Shown here piece after piece: positions 1 to 5,333 of a stretch of DNA of 5,926 nt. This DNA is from Thermoplasmatota archaeon (GTDB lineage: Archaea > Thermoplasmatota > JAQUQK01). A model generated the notes under the pieces. That model made no database searches and was not told the DNA's origin. It saw only the letters and a program-made list of their open reading frames with translations. Numbering within the stretch: position 1 is the stretch's first letter; each line of letters begins with the position of its first letter. The translations under genes were made by a program, and so were the position numbers. Where the stretch lies: positions 1-5,926 of the forward strand of contig JAQUQK010000122.1 in NCBI GenBank assembly GCA_028716125.1, written 5' to 3'.

Positions 1-1482
1 AAGATTTCGCTTTTCAACGAGCGCGGCGAGGTGCAGGCAATCGCAAGCAGGGAATACAAATTGCTGACGCCGGATGCGCTTTCGGTCGAACTGCCTGCCG
101 ATACTTTCTGGGATGCATTCAAGGAAGGCGTAGGCGAGGTGATGAAAAAGAGCAAGGTAAAGCCCGACGACATTAAGGCGCTTGCTCTTTCGGCGCAGGG
201 CGAGACGCTGCTTGCGCTTGACAAGAAAGGCGCACCTCTTGGAAATTCGATAATCTGGCTTGACAACCGCGCACAGGAAGAAGCCGAAATTCTCTCGAAG
301 GAATTCGACCAGGATGCTTGCTCTTACAAAATAACCGGGCAGGTAAAAATCGTTCCGACGTGGCCTGCATCCAAAATTTTCTGGCTTAATCGCCATGATA
401 AGAATCGTTTCGGGAAGGCAAACAAATTCGCGCTTCTGGAAGACTACATGATAAACAAGATGACAGGTGAACTTGTTGCGGAAGGCAGCCTTCTGTGTTC
501 AACGGTTTTCTGGAACATAACCACGAAAAAGTACTGGGACGAAATGCTTGACAAAATAGGGATTACTGCTGACCACCTTCCTAAAGTTATGGAATCGGGT
601 GAACCCGTAGGAACACTAAAGCCGGAAATCGCAAAAGAGCTGGGACTTTCGCCAAAAACGATGGTTGCAACTGGCGCTCTCGACCAAGCGTGCGGCGCAA
701 TCGGCGTGGGAAACATAAAGCCGGGCGTGTTTTCGGAAAATACTGGTGCTGCGCTTGCCATTTGCGCAACTCTCAAAAAGCCGGTTTTCGACAAGCTCGG
801 AAGAATGCCCATCCATTACCACGGCGTGCCGAACACATACATGGCGCACACATTCACAACCGGAGGAATGGTTTTGCGCTGGTTCCGCGACGGCTTCTGG
901 TCCGAGGAAATGGCCGCAGCCAAAGCAAAGGGCATCGACCCGTACGACATGATTGGAAACGAGGCCGGAAAAGTTCCGCCGGGCTGCGAGGGGCTTGTGA
1001 TGCTTCCGCACCTGCAGGGAGCGATGGCGCCAGAGGCAAATCCCAAGGCAAAGGGCGTTTTCTACGGCTTTACCCTGAAGCACACGAAGGCGCATTTCTC
1101 AAGGGCAATCATGGAATCAATAGCCTGCATAGTCCGCAGAAACATCGACGTTCTCGAAGACCTGAAAATCCCGGTAAATGAAATCCGCGTCCTTGGCGGA
1201 GGCGCAAGAAGCGATGTCTGGAACCAGATAAAGGCGGACTTCACGCGCAAAACTCTTGTAAGAACGGAGAATGAGGAAGCAGCCTGCCTTGGCGCGGCGA
1301 TTCTTGCGGGAAAGGCCGTTGGAATATACAAGAACATAGAAGAAGCGTCAACCAAGATGGTGAAGGTGAAGCGCACCTATGAGCCGAATGCTGCAAACGT
1401 AAACGCATGCAAAGAAGCATACGGAAAATACGTTGCGCTCTATGACAGTTTATGCGGGATGTTTGCGAAGGAAAACGCATAA
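1..1482 (+). CDS. FGGY-family carbohydrate kinase, 5' end cut by window edge
   Basis: ATP-dependent cytoplasmic sugar kinase, expected to phosphorylate a ketose, polyol or sugar acid after uptake. The frame is open from base 1 and the first ten codons already read as family sequence (..SLFNERGEV..), so the GTG at 31 is not the start. About 12-15 N-terminal residues, including the DxGTT phosphate-binding loop, lie outside the window. Counting from the first codon: SAQGET at 64-69, WLDNR at 86-90, the catalytic-base motif ALDQ with Asp228, the TTGG segment near 286-289, and the C-terminal ATP-domain motif GGGARSDVWNQ at 399-409. Overall it is most like xylulokinase relatives, but the sugar-contact segment reads SAQGET rather than the Q-M-H type of classical xylulokinases, so the substrate is unassigned. 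It ends 35 nt from the convergent MFS gene. Family is certain; specificity is not. Confidence 0.93.
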   Translation, partial: KISLFNERGEVQAIASREYKLLTPDALSVELPADTFWDAFKEGVGEVMKKSKVKPDDIKALALSAQGETLLALDKKGAPLGNSIIWLDNRAQEEAEILSKEFDQDACSYKITGQVKIVPTWPASKIFWLNRHDKNRFGKANKFALLEDYMINKMTGELVAEGSLLCSTVFWNITTKKYWDEMLDKIGITADHLPKVMESGEPVGTLKPEIAKELGLSPKTMVATGALDQACGAIGVGNIKPGVFSENTGAALAICATLKKPVFDKLGRMPIHYHGVPNTYMAHTFTTGGMVLRWFRDGFWSEEMAAAKAKGIDPYDMIGNEAGKVPPGCEGLVMLPHLQGAMAPEANPKAKGVFYGFTLKHTKAHFSRAIMESIACIVRRNIDVLEDLKIPVNEIRVLGGGARSDVWNQIKADFTRKTLVRTENEEAACLGAAILAGKAVGIYKNIEEASTKMVKVKRTYEPNAANVNACKEAYGKYVALYDSLCGMFAKENA

Positions 1483-1500
1483 ACGAGATAAAGATTGGCA

Positions 1501-1519
1501 TTTTTCTGTTTTTTCTTTT
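1501..1519 (+). terminator. T-rich terminator after the sugar kinase
   Basis: Sixteen of 19 bases are T, starting 18 nt after the kinase stop codon, with no stem-loop before the run. This is the usual form of an archaeal oligo-T terminator. It runs into the last codons of the convergent MFS gene. I see no comparable T-run for the opposite strand at this junction. Confidence 0.6.
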
Positions 1520-2720
1520 ACTTGTTTTCGGTTTTAACAAATCTCATCAGGAAGAACGCCGCAAACATCGCCGCAGACCCTACGATCCATATTATGCGAT
1601 AGTCTTCGCCGAAGGCCGTTATCAATGCGCCCATGCCGGACGCCGCTATTGCATTCGGAACCGCCATGAAAAAGTTGGAAAGCCCCATGAATTTTCCTTC
1701 CTTTCCTTTGGGTATTAGGTCGGCAGTTATCGTATACGTCAGAACAATTATCGCACCAAGTCCTGCCGCGGTTATCCCCATTGTGACATATGCATATGCG
1801 ATGTTGGTAATGAAAAACCCCTGGATCATCCCAAGGCCCGCCATCAAGATGCCTGCAAGCAAAATCTTTCTTTTGCCAAGCTTATCGGCAAAAATTCCGA
1901 ATGGAACAGCGCAAACCACCAGAATTATCGTGAAAATCCCCATTATAATGTTCGAAGTTTCAACTTTTGCATTCAAGCTCTTCTCCGCATACAATACGAA
2001 GAACGACTGAATTGAACCCATCGCAAACCACCAGAGCATGGAAATGCAGAAGAATTTGGCAAGTTCATTTGCCGCAAACAGGTCTTTTACGATGTCGGAA
2101 AGTTTTGCTTTTTCTTCAACCGGGTAATTTTCCTTTTCCTTTATGCCGAATGCGGTCACAAGGCCAGTGACAAGCGCGACTGCCCCGAATATGCAAAGCG
2201 TTATCGTGGGGCTTTTATCCCACAATGCGGCGCTTACCATCATGGCAAGAACGACGCCAAGAATGTTCAATCCCTGCATGTAGCCGCTCGTCTCGCCTCG
2301 TTCAGATTCTTCTGTTATGTCGGGCATAAGCGCCCAGTAAGGACCCGCCCAGACGCTGTATGAAAATGCAACTACCAGATATGAAGCAATGAAAAGTGCA
2401 AGAGATAACATTGAGTTTGAAGTGCCTGCAAAAACAGCCATCCCGAAAATTCCCGCGGCAGACATTGGAACGAAAATTCTAAGATACGGCAGCCTTCGCC
2501 CAATCTTTGTTTTGGTCCTATCACTCATCGCACCGATGACTGGTGACAGCAGTATGCTCAATAACCAGTATGCGCCAATGACTAGCCCGGTCACAAGAGC
2601 GACGTTCGACGTTAAATTCTTCGCGATAGTCATTGGAATTGGGCTCATGTTCAGCGCCATTATCACGCCTATCGGAAGCGCGCCAATTCCAAGCGTTAGC
2701 TTTTGTTTCAGCGAAAGCAT
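1518..2720 (-). CDS. MFS transporter, sugar-permease-like, 12 TM
   Basis: Integral membrane secondary transporter of 400 residues, the normal size for a 12-helix MFS protein. Hydrophobic segments fall at about 10-30, 42-64, 82-99, 104-127, 147-167, 172-193, then after a charged central loop (194-220) at 222-245, 256-277, 286-305, 309-333, 346-368 and 376-394. The loop 2-3 motif is GAMSDRTKTKIGRR (63-76, Asp67), repeated in degenerate form in the second half as GIFADKLGKRK (275-285), as expected of the duplicated MFS fold. The loop 2-3 form and the PDITEESERGETSGY segment (133-147) resemble sugar symporters of the GPH/sucrose-transporter type, so sugar uptake is the best guess; an export role is not excluded. 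The ATG is fixed by a perfect GGAGGTGA site. It lies 40 nt downstream of the TIM-barrel gene and is probably co-transcribed with it. Confidence 0.92.
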   Translation of the reverse strand: MLSLKQKLTLGIGALPIGVIMALNMSPIPMTIAKNLTSNVALVTGLVIGAYWLLSILLSPVIGAMSDRTKTKIGRRLPYLRIFVPMSAAGIFGMAVFAGTSNSMLSLALFIASYLVVAFSYSVWAGPYWALMPDITEESERGETSGYMQGLNILGVVLAMMVSAALWDKSPTITLCIFGAVALVTGLVTAFGIKEKENYPVEEKAKLSDIVKDLFAANELAKFFCISMLWWFAMGSIQSFFVLYAEKSLNAKVETSNIIMGIFTIILVVCAVPFGIFADKLGKRKILLAGILMAGLGMIQGFFITNIAYAYVTMGITAAGLGAIIVLTYTITADLIPKGKEGKFMGLSNFFMAVPNAIAASGMGALITAFGEDYRIIWIVGSAAMFAAFFLMRFVKTENK

Positions 2721-2724
2721 TCTG

Positions 2725-2732
2725 TCACCTCC
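2725..2732 (-). promoter_or_regulatory. Strong Shine-Dalgarno site of the MFS gene
   Basis: On the minus strand GGAGGTGA stands 4 nt before the ATG. It is a full match to the usual prokaryotic 16S rRNA 3' tail and the strongest site in the window. It lies in the 40-nt gap after the TIM-barrel gene, so the permease can be translated independently from a shared message. Confidence 0.8.
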
Positions 2733-2760
2733 AAATCAAATCCAAATGCCCAATCAACTT

Positions 2761-3426
2761 TTATTTCGTGGCTTTCAGCACTGCTTTTATGTTGTCGGCG
2801 TTCGACCCGTTCGGCACGAATTTCTTGTCAAGAATCGCGCCTCCGATCGTGTATGCCCAGACGTCGAGTTCCTTCATCTTCGCAATGCGCTCGAAGCTAT
2901 TTATGCTGCCCGCGACAATTAATGGCTTTTTCATTGCGCCGCGCACGTTCTTGATGAGTTTCTCGATATCGCCATCGTAGCGGTATGCGAGCAGGTTTAT
3001 TCCATCAAGCTCTTTTCGCTTCTCAACTGCCTTTGCTTCTTTCGTGATTTCGTCGATTGCCCCGCGAAGCAGGCATGGGTGCCCAACGATCTTGCCGATG
3101 TAGGGGAAATACTTGATCTTGGTTCCCTTTAGCAACGGAAGCGTCTTATCTACATATGTGCCGCCGATGAGATAATCGACACCGAGCTTCTTTGCCATTT
3201 CCGCCGACTTTATGGCCGCCTCCTCAGAAGCGCTTACAACCTCGAGGAACGTGGTCTTGCTGTCCTTTTTCATTAATTTGTGAAGTTCGATCAATTCCTT
3301 TTCGGGAAGGCCAATATCCTTGAAGCCCACGAATTCAACGCCAGCCCCGCGAACCTCTTTGTAAACTTCCATCGCGTTCGGGATGGTCTGGTCGTTGTAC
3401 GTCAGCATGAAAATAAATTTCGTCAT
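2761..3426 (-). CDS. Small TIM-barrel protein of unassigned function
   Basis: A 221-residue single-domain (beta/alpha)8 protein, probably a cytoplasmic enzyme on a phosphorylated small molecule. Successive strand-end motifs are visible: FMLTYND (6-12), GFKDIGLP (34-41), FLEVVS (60-65), DYLIGGT (84-90), IGHPCLL-like segment IVGHPCLL (113-120), NLLAYRYDGD (144-153), then PLIVAGSINS (168-177) and TIGGAIL (193-199). The last two look like the phosphate-binding strands 7 and 8 of HisA/HisF/TrpF-type barrels. Candidate catalytic residues are Lys36, Asp37, Glu62, Asp84 and Arg149. I recognise similar proteins only as uncharacterised barrels and give no reaction. A GTG at 3435 would add three residues, but it overlaps the AAAGGTG ribosome site, so the ATG at 3426 is chosen. 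It is first gene of a probable two-gene unit with the MFS permease, which hints at sugar metabolism. Confidence 0.85.
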   Translation of the reverse strand: MTKFIFMLTYNDQTIPNAMEVYKEVRGAGVEFVGFKDIGLPEKELIELHKLMKKDSKTTFLEVVSASEEAAIKSAEMAKKLGVDYLIGGTYVDKTLPLLKGTKIKYFPYIGKIVGHPCLLRGAIDEITKEAKAVEKRKELDGINLLAYRYDGDIEKLIKNVRGAMKKPLIVAGSINSFERIAKMKELDVWAYTIGGAILDKKFVPNGSNADNIKAVLKATK

Positions 3427-3432
3427 CAAATG

Positions 3433-3439
3433 CACCTTT
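3433..3439 (-). promoter_or_regulatory. Shine-Dalgarno site that sets the TIM-barrel start
   Basis: AAAGGTG on the minus strand ends 6 nt before the ATG at 3426. The alternative GTG start (3433-3435) is formed by the last bases of this site, so it cannot use it. This decides for the shorter protein. Confidence 0.65.
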
Positions 3440-3460
3440 GCTTTCGTTATTTCGGTTTTC

Positions 3461-3477
3461 TTAATAATAGTTTTGGC
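3461..3477 (-). promoter_or_regulatory. Predicted archaeal promoter of the TIM-barrel/MFS unit
   Basis: On the minus strand GCCAAAAC is followed by TATTATTAA, which reads as a BRE-like then TATA-like element centred near 3465, about 39 nt before the ATG. With the usual 25-27 nt from TATA centre to transcript start, the leader would be only about 13 nt and begin at the ribosome site. Prediction by position and composition only. Confidence 0.45.
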
Positions 3478-3494
3478 ATAGCTGATTGCGATAT

Positions 3495-3517
3495 TGTTAT
3501 AAGCGAAATTTTAATTT
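3495..3517 (+). promoter_or_regulatory. Predicted promoter of the SCP2 gene
   Basis: TTATAA at 3497-3502 is centred about 37 nt before the ATG and would start transcription just upstream of the GGAGTGA ribosome site (3526-3532). A second AT-rich element, AAATTTTAATTT at 3506-3517, follows a GCG and could instead act as a TATA box for a nearly leaderless message. The ribosome site favours the first. The same 110-nt gap holds the divergent promoter of the TIM-barrel unit. Confidence 0.4.
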
Positions 3518-3536
3518 GTAATCTTGGAGTGATAAT

Positions 3537-3869
3537 ATGGCAGACATAACAAAACCAGAGGAATTCTTCGGAGTGCTCGTACCGAGCAAGTTCAAGGCAG
3601 AGAAATCGGTCGGCGTGAGCTGCGTCGTGCAGATGAACATCGCAGGACCGAACGGCGGCGACTGGCTTATAATCATAAAGGACCAGAAGCTCGAGACGAA
3701 GAAGGGCGTTGAGCCAACCGCAAACGTCACCGTCAAGATGAAGGACGAAGACCTCATCAAGATGGCAAACGGAAAGCTCAGCCCTGTATCCGCATACATG
3801 ACAGGCAAGCTCTCGTTCAAGGGAGACATGGGCCTCGGAATGAAGCTCCAGAAACTCGGAATAATGTAA
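3537..3869 (+). CDS. Stand-alone SCP2 sterol-carrier-type lipid-binding protein
   Basis: A 110-residue single-domain protein of the SCP2 family (PF02036 type), a soluble alpha/beta fold with a hydrophobic tunnel that binds lipids, fatty acids or other apolar ligands. Family features are visible in order: the N-terminal KPEEFF helix (6-11), strands VVQMNIAGPNGGDW (30-43) and LIIIKD, PTANVTVKMKDEDLIKMANGK (about 60-80), and the closing GKLSFKGDMG (89-98), where the GD is typical. There is no signal peptide or membrane segment, so it is cytosolic. The start has GGAGTGA 4 nt upstream. Codon use differs from its neighbours: 13 of 16 Lys codons are AAG and 8 of 9 Leu codons are CTC, whereas the kinase uses many CTT and mixed Lys codons. 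This suggests high expression. It seems monocistronic; its ligand and its link to the sugar genes are unknown. Confidence 0.92.
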   Translation: MADITKPEEFFGVLVPSKFKAEKSVGVSCVVQMNIAGPNGGDWLIIIKDQKLETKKGVEPTANVTVKMKDEDLIKMANGKLSPVSAYMTGKLSFKGDMGLGMKLQKLGIM

Positions 3870-3884
3870 ATAACGCGGCTCGAG

Positions 3885-3906
3885 TTTTCTTATCTTTTTC
3901 TATTTT
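3885..3906 (+). terminator. T-rich terminator after the SCP2 gene
   Basis: Seventeen of 22 bases are T, in runs broken by C and A, beginning 15 nt after the stop codon. The preceding CTCGAG is too short to count as a terminator stem. This matches an archaeal oligo-T terminator and suggests the SCP2 message is monocistronic. Confidence 0.6.
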
Positions 3907-3963
3907 CGATTTGCGCCGCCGATTTTTCAAAAATGACTGCAACGAACATGGAAGTTGATTGCT

Positions 3964-4077
3964 ATGGACGCAAAAGAACTTGCAATGAATGCACTCAAAA
4001 AGAAGCGCGAAGGCAAAGAATTGACGGATGAAGAGAAAAAGGCGGTTATGGAATACTACAAGAGCCGCCCGCTTTGA
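3964..4077 (+). CDS. Probable small protein, 37 residues, unknown function
   Basis: Open frame MDAKELAMNALKKKREGK..., 37 residues ending in ..EYYKSRPL. It is strongly charged, with many Lys and Glu, and reads as two amphipathic helices separated near GKELT (residues 17-21). There is no Cys, signal peptide or membrane segment. Support for a real gene: the codons have a purine-first bias and the same codon choice as neighbouring genes, a weak GGAAG site lies 9 nt upstream (3950-3954), and it fills the gap after the SCP2 terminator, ending one base before the convergent M24 gene. Against: it is short, its ribosome site is poor, no clear promoter precedes it, and I recognise no family. A helical hairpin of this kind could bind a protein or nucleic acid, but that is a guess. 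Confidence 0.5.
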   Translation: MDAKELAMNALKKKREGKELTDEEKKAVMEYYKSRPL

Positions 4078-4078
4078 T

Positions 4079-5224
4079 TTATCTCTTTATTATATAATCT
4101 ATCGGGAATTTTGTCAGCTTGCGCGCTCCGCTTTCCGTGACCACAACAACATCTTCCGTTGCCCAAGTGCTCTCAATTTCCTTGTTGTATGCCCCAGTGG
4201 ACATTGTGAAGGCCATTCCTTCCTCGAAGGTCCATTCGGAGATAAGGCCGCATTCCTCGCCGTCGAGCCCGATGCCGTGGCCGCTTGCGCCCGATGATTT
4301 CTCGCCAGCCGCAACATAGTCATGTGTTCCACAGGCCGCAATCACTGCATCCATTCCGCTTGCGCCCGGCTTTACCGCTGAAAGGAAATTTTTGGCCGCC
4401 TGCTTTGTGATTTCCGCAAGCTCCTCTTCCTGCTTTGTTATCTTGCCGAAGCCGAATACGCGATCATTGTCTGAATTGTATCCATCATATTGCAGAATGA
4501 CGTGGAGTGATAGCAGGTCGCCGTCGTCTATCGTGGCATCGGTTGCATTCGCCCAGCCGAGGTCGCGCGACTTCATGAAGTTGGCATCGACGTATTCCGC
4601 GCCGTACCCGTGTCCAAGTTCCTCAATCTTGCGCTGAACCTGCTTCTCGGTAATGCCGTGCCTGATTATGCCGTGCGTTAGTTCTTCGCAGATCAGGTCA
4701 TTGATGTTGGATGCCATCTCAAGAAGCTTGATTTCCTTCTGGCTCTTGACGCGCCTCTGGATGTCGAGCAAGTCTGTCATCTGTATCTCGGTGCTCACGT
4801 TGCTGCGCATTGATTCGTACAAATCCCATGGCACGAATTCTTTGCCAACTAGACCGACTTTTCTCTGCTTGCCGTTTCCTGCGTAACTTGCTATCGTGTC
4901 ATCTATCTCAAGCCACTTCTTTATTTCAATGAATGGCTTTTCCTTCGTGGTTCCGGCAATGGTTCGCGCCGCCCAGTCGGTCATGAAGTCGCATACGAAA
5001 AGCTTCGGGTCATCCTCAAGCGGTATGACTGTAAGCGCCTGGCTGTAGCCGCTGACGTTGAAATATCCGCAGTATGGCTTGTAGCCCGTAAGATAGCGTG
5101 AATTCGAGCTCCTCCATGCATCCGAATACACAAGAAGCAGGTCGAGGTCGCGCTCCTTCATCATGGCCTTGGTCTTTTCTATTCTCTTTATGTGGTCGTC
5201 CGGGGTTATCGCAGAATATAGCAT
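4079..5224 (-). CDS. M24 (pita-bread) family hydrolase with altered metal site, creatinase/prolidase-like
   Basis: A 381-residue two-domain protein, the usual length for prolidase, creatinase and ectoine-hydrolase relatives: a creatinase-type N-terminal domain (about 13-150) and a pita-bread catalytic domain (about 161-375). Metal M24 peptidases use Asp, Asp, His, Glu, Glu. Here the first Asp position is His241 (in GDLLSLH), the second is Asp252 (GYNSD), His316 is kept (SGHGIGL), the first Glu is Ser342 (FTMSTG where TIEPG is usual), and the last Glu is Glu357 (ATEDVVVV). Where peptidases and creatinase carry a His 12 residues before the GD motif, this protein has Trp224. Ordinary aminopeptidase activity is therefore doubtful; a C-N hydrolase, another reaction or a non-catalytic role are possible. 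AAGGAG lies 7 nt before the ATG. It is divergent from a sugar epimerase gene with mirrored promoter elements. Confidence 0.9.
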   Translation of the reverse strand: MLYSAITPDDHIKRIEKTKAMMKERDLDLLLVYSDAWRSSNSRYLTGYKPYCGYFNVSGYSQALTVIPLEDDPKLFVCDFMTDWAARTIAGTTKEKPFIEIKKWLEIDDTIASYAGNGKQRKVGLVGKEFVPWDLYESMRSNVSTEIQMTDLLDIQRRVKSQKEIKLLEMASNINDLICEELTHGIIRHGITEKQVQRKIEELGHGYGAEYVDANFMKSRDLGWANATDATIDDGDLLSLHVILQYDGYNSDNDRVFGFGKITKQEEELAEITKQAAKNFLSAVKPGASGMDAVIAACGTHDYVAAGEKSSGASGHGIGLDGEECGLISEWTFEEGMAFTMSTGAYNKEIESTWATEDVVVVTESGARKLTKFPIDYIIKR

Positions 5225-5231
5225 CTAATCG

Positions 5232-5237
5232 CTCCTT
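5232..5237 (-). promoter_or_regulatory. Shine-Dalgarno site of the M24 gene
   Basis: AAGGAG on the minus strand, 7 nt before the ATG at 5224. It supports this start and a leadered message. Confidence 0.6.
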
Positions 5238-5254
5238 CGATTTAAATGAAATTC

Positions 5255-5274
5255 CCGTTAATAACGGTTTCCAA
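5255..5274 (-). promoter_or_regulatory. Predicted promoter of the M24 gene with overlapping palindrome
   Basis: Read on the minus strand, TTGGAAA (BRE-like) is followed after 3 nt by TTATTAA, a TATA-like core centred near 5261, 37 nt before the ATG. The core lies inside a perfect palindrome with a one-base centre, CCGTTA-A-TAACGG (5255-5267 on the plus strand), which could be an operator whose occupation blocks TBP. With standard archaeal spacing the message would start near 5235, at the ribosome site. Confidence 0.5.
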
Positions 5275-5290
5275 CTCGCCGCATTGGAAA
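5268..5290. repeat. Inverted repeat TTTCCAA/TTGGAAA between divergent promoters
   Basis: Two perfect 7-nt arms (5268-5274 and 5284-5290) separated by 9 nt. Each arm, read outward, lies directly upstream of the TATA-like element of one divergent gene (M24 to the left, epimerase to the right), 3 nt from the core on each side. It may be a pair of BRE elements, a shared activator site, or both. Confidence 0.6.
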
Positions 5291-5303
5291 TTGATATATA
5301 TCA
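5284..5303 (+). promoter_or_regulatory. Predicted promoter of the epimerase gene
   Basis: TTGGAAA (BRE-like) followed by TGATATATATCA (5292-5303), which contains the best TATA-type core in the window and is itself a perfect 12-nt palindrome. Its centre is about 36 nt before the ATG, placing the transcript start near 5324, just at the AAAAGGTGA ribosome site. A bacterial reading, TTGGAA-17 nt-TATGAT ending at 5312, is also possible and is noted as an alternative. Confidence 0.55.
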
Positions 5304-5320
5304 CATTATGATTTGCTCCT

Positions 5321-5329
5321 AAAAGGTGA
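5321..5329 (+). promoter_or_regulatory. Shine-Dalgarno site of the epimerase gene
   Basis: AAAAGGTGA ends 4 nt before the ATG at 5334 and pairs with the same 16S tail as the MFS site. It fixes the start of a gene whose stop codon is outside the window. Confidence 0.7.
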
Positions 5330-5333
5330 ACAA

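Noticed and set aside
616..1095. A 159-codon minus-strand open frame opposite the kinase
   Set aside because: Antisense shadow of the kinase with Cys/His/Arg-rich composition and no credible ribosome site.
690..1181. A 163-codon plus-strand open frame inside the sugar kinase
   Set aside because: It is an alternate frame of a gene with clear FGGY motifs throughout; the translation is rich in Arg and His with no domain pattern.
2389..2922. A 177-codon plus-strand open frame opposite the MFS and TIM-barrel genes
   Set aside because: It spans parts of two well-supported minus-strand genes and the gap with their ribosome site; hydrophobic runs are the antisense of membrane segments.
3433..3435. 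GTG as start codon of the TIM-barrel gene
   Set aside because: These bases form the end of the AAAGGTG ribosome site for the ATG at 3426, and the extra residues add nothing to the barrel's first strand.
3506..3517. AAATT-TT-AATTT inverted repeat before the SCP2 gene
   Set aside because: Five-base arms of pure A/T in an AT-rich promoter are expected by chance; treated as part of the promoter only.
3881..3888. Stem-loop terminator around CTCGAG after the SCP2 gene
   Set aside because: The self-complementary core has only three base pairs and no loop; the T-run itself is the better explanation.
3933..4031. Alternate micro-ORF (32 codons) containing a CNEC-like pair of cysteines
   Set aside because: It overlaps the 37-residue frame, whose codon bias is better; the cysteines come from reading TGC in the shifted frame, and no ribosome site precedes it.
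4079..5224. M24 gene as a pseudogene because of lost ligands
   Set aside because: There is no frameshift or internal stop, the length is normal, and the ribosome site and C-terminal ED/TESGAR segment are intact; the changes look like divergence of function.
5284..5312. Bacterial sigma-70 type promoter TTGGAA-17 nt-TATGAT before the epimerase gene
   Set aside because: It fits by sequence, but I saw no equally good -35/-10 pair before the other genes, while a TATA-like core at constant distance fits all four. Kept as an alternative only.
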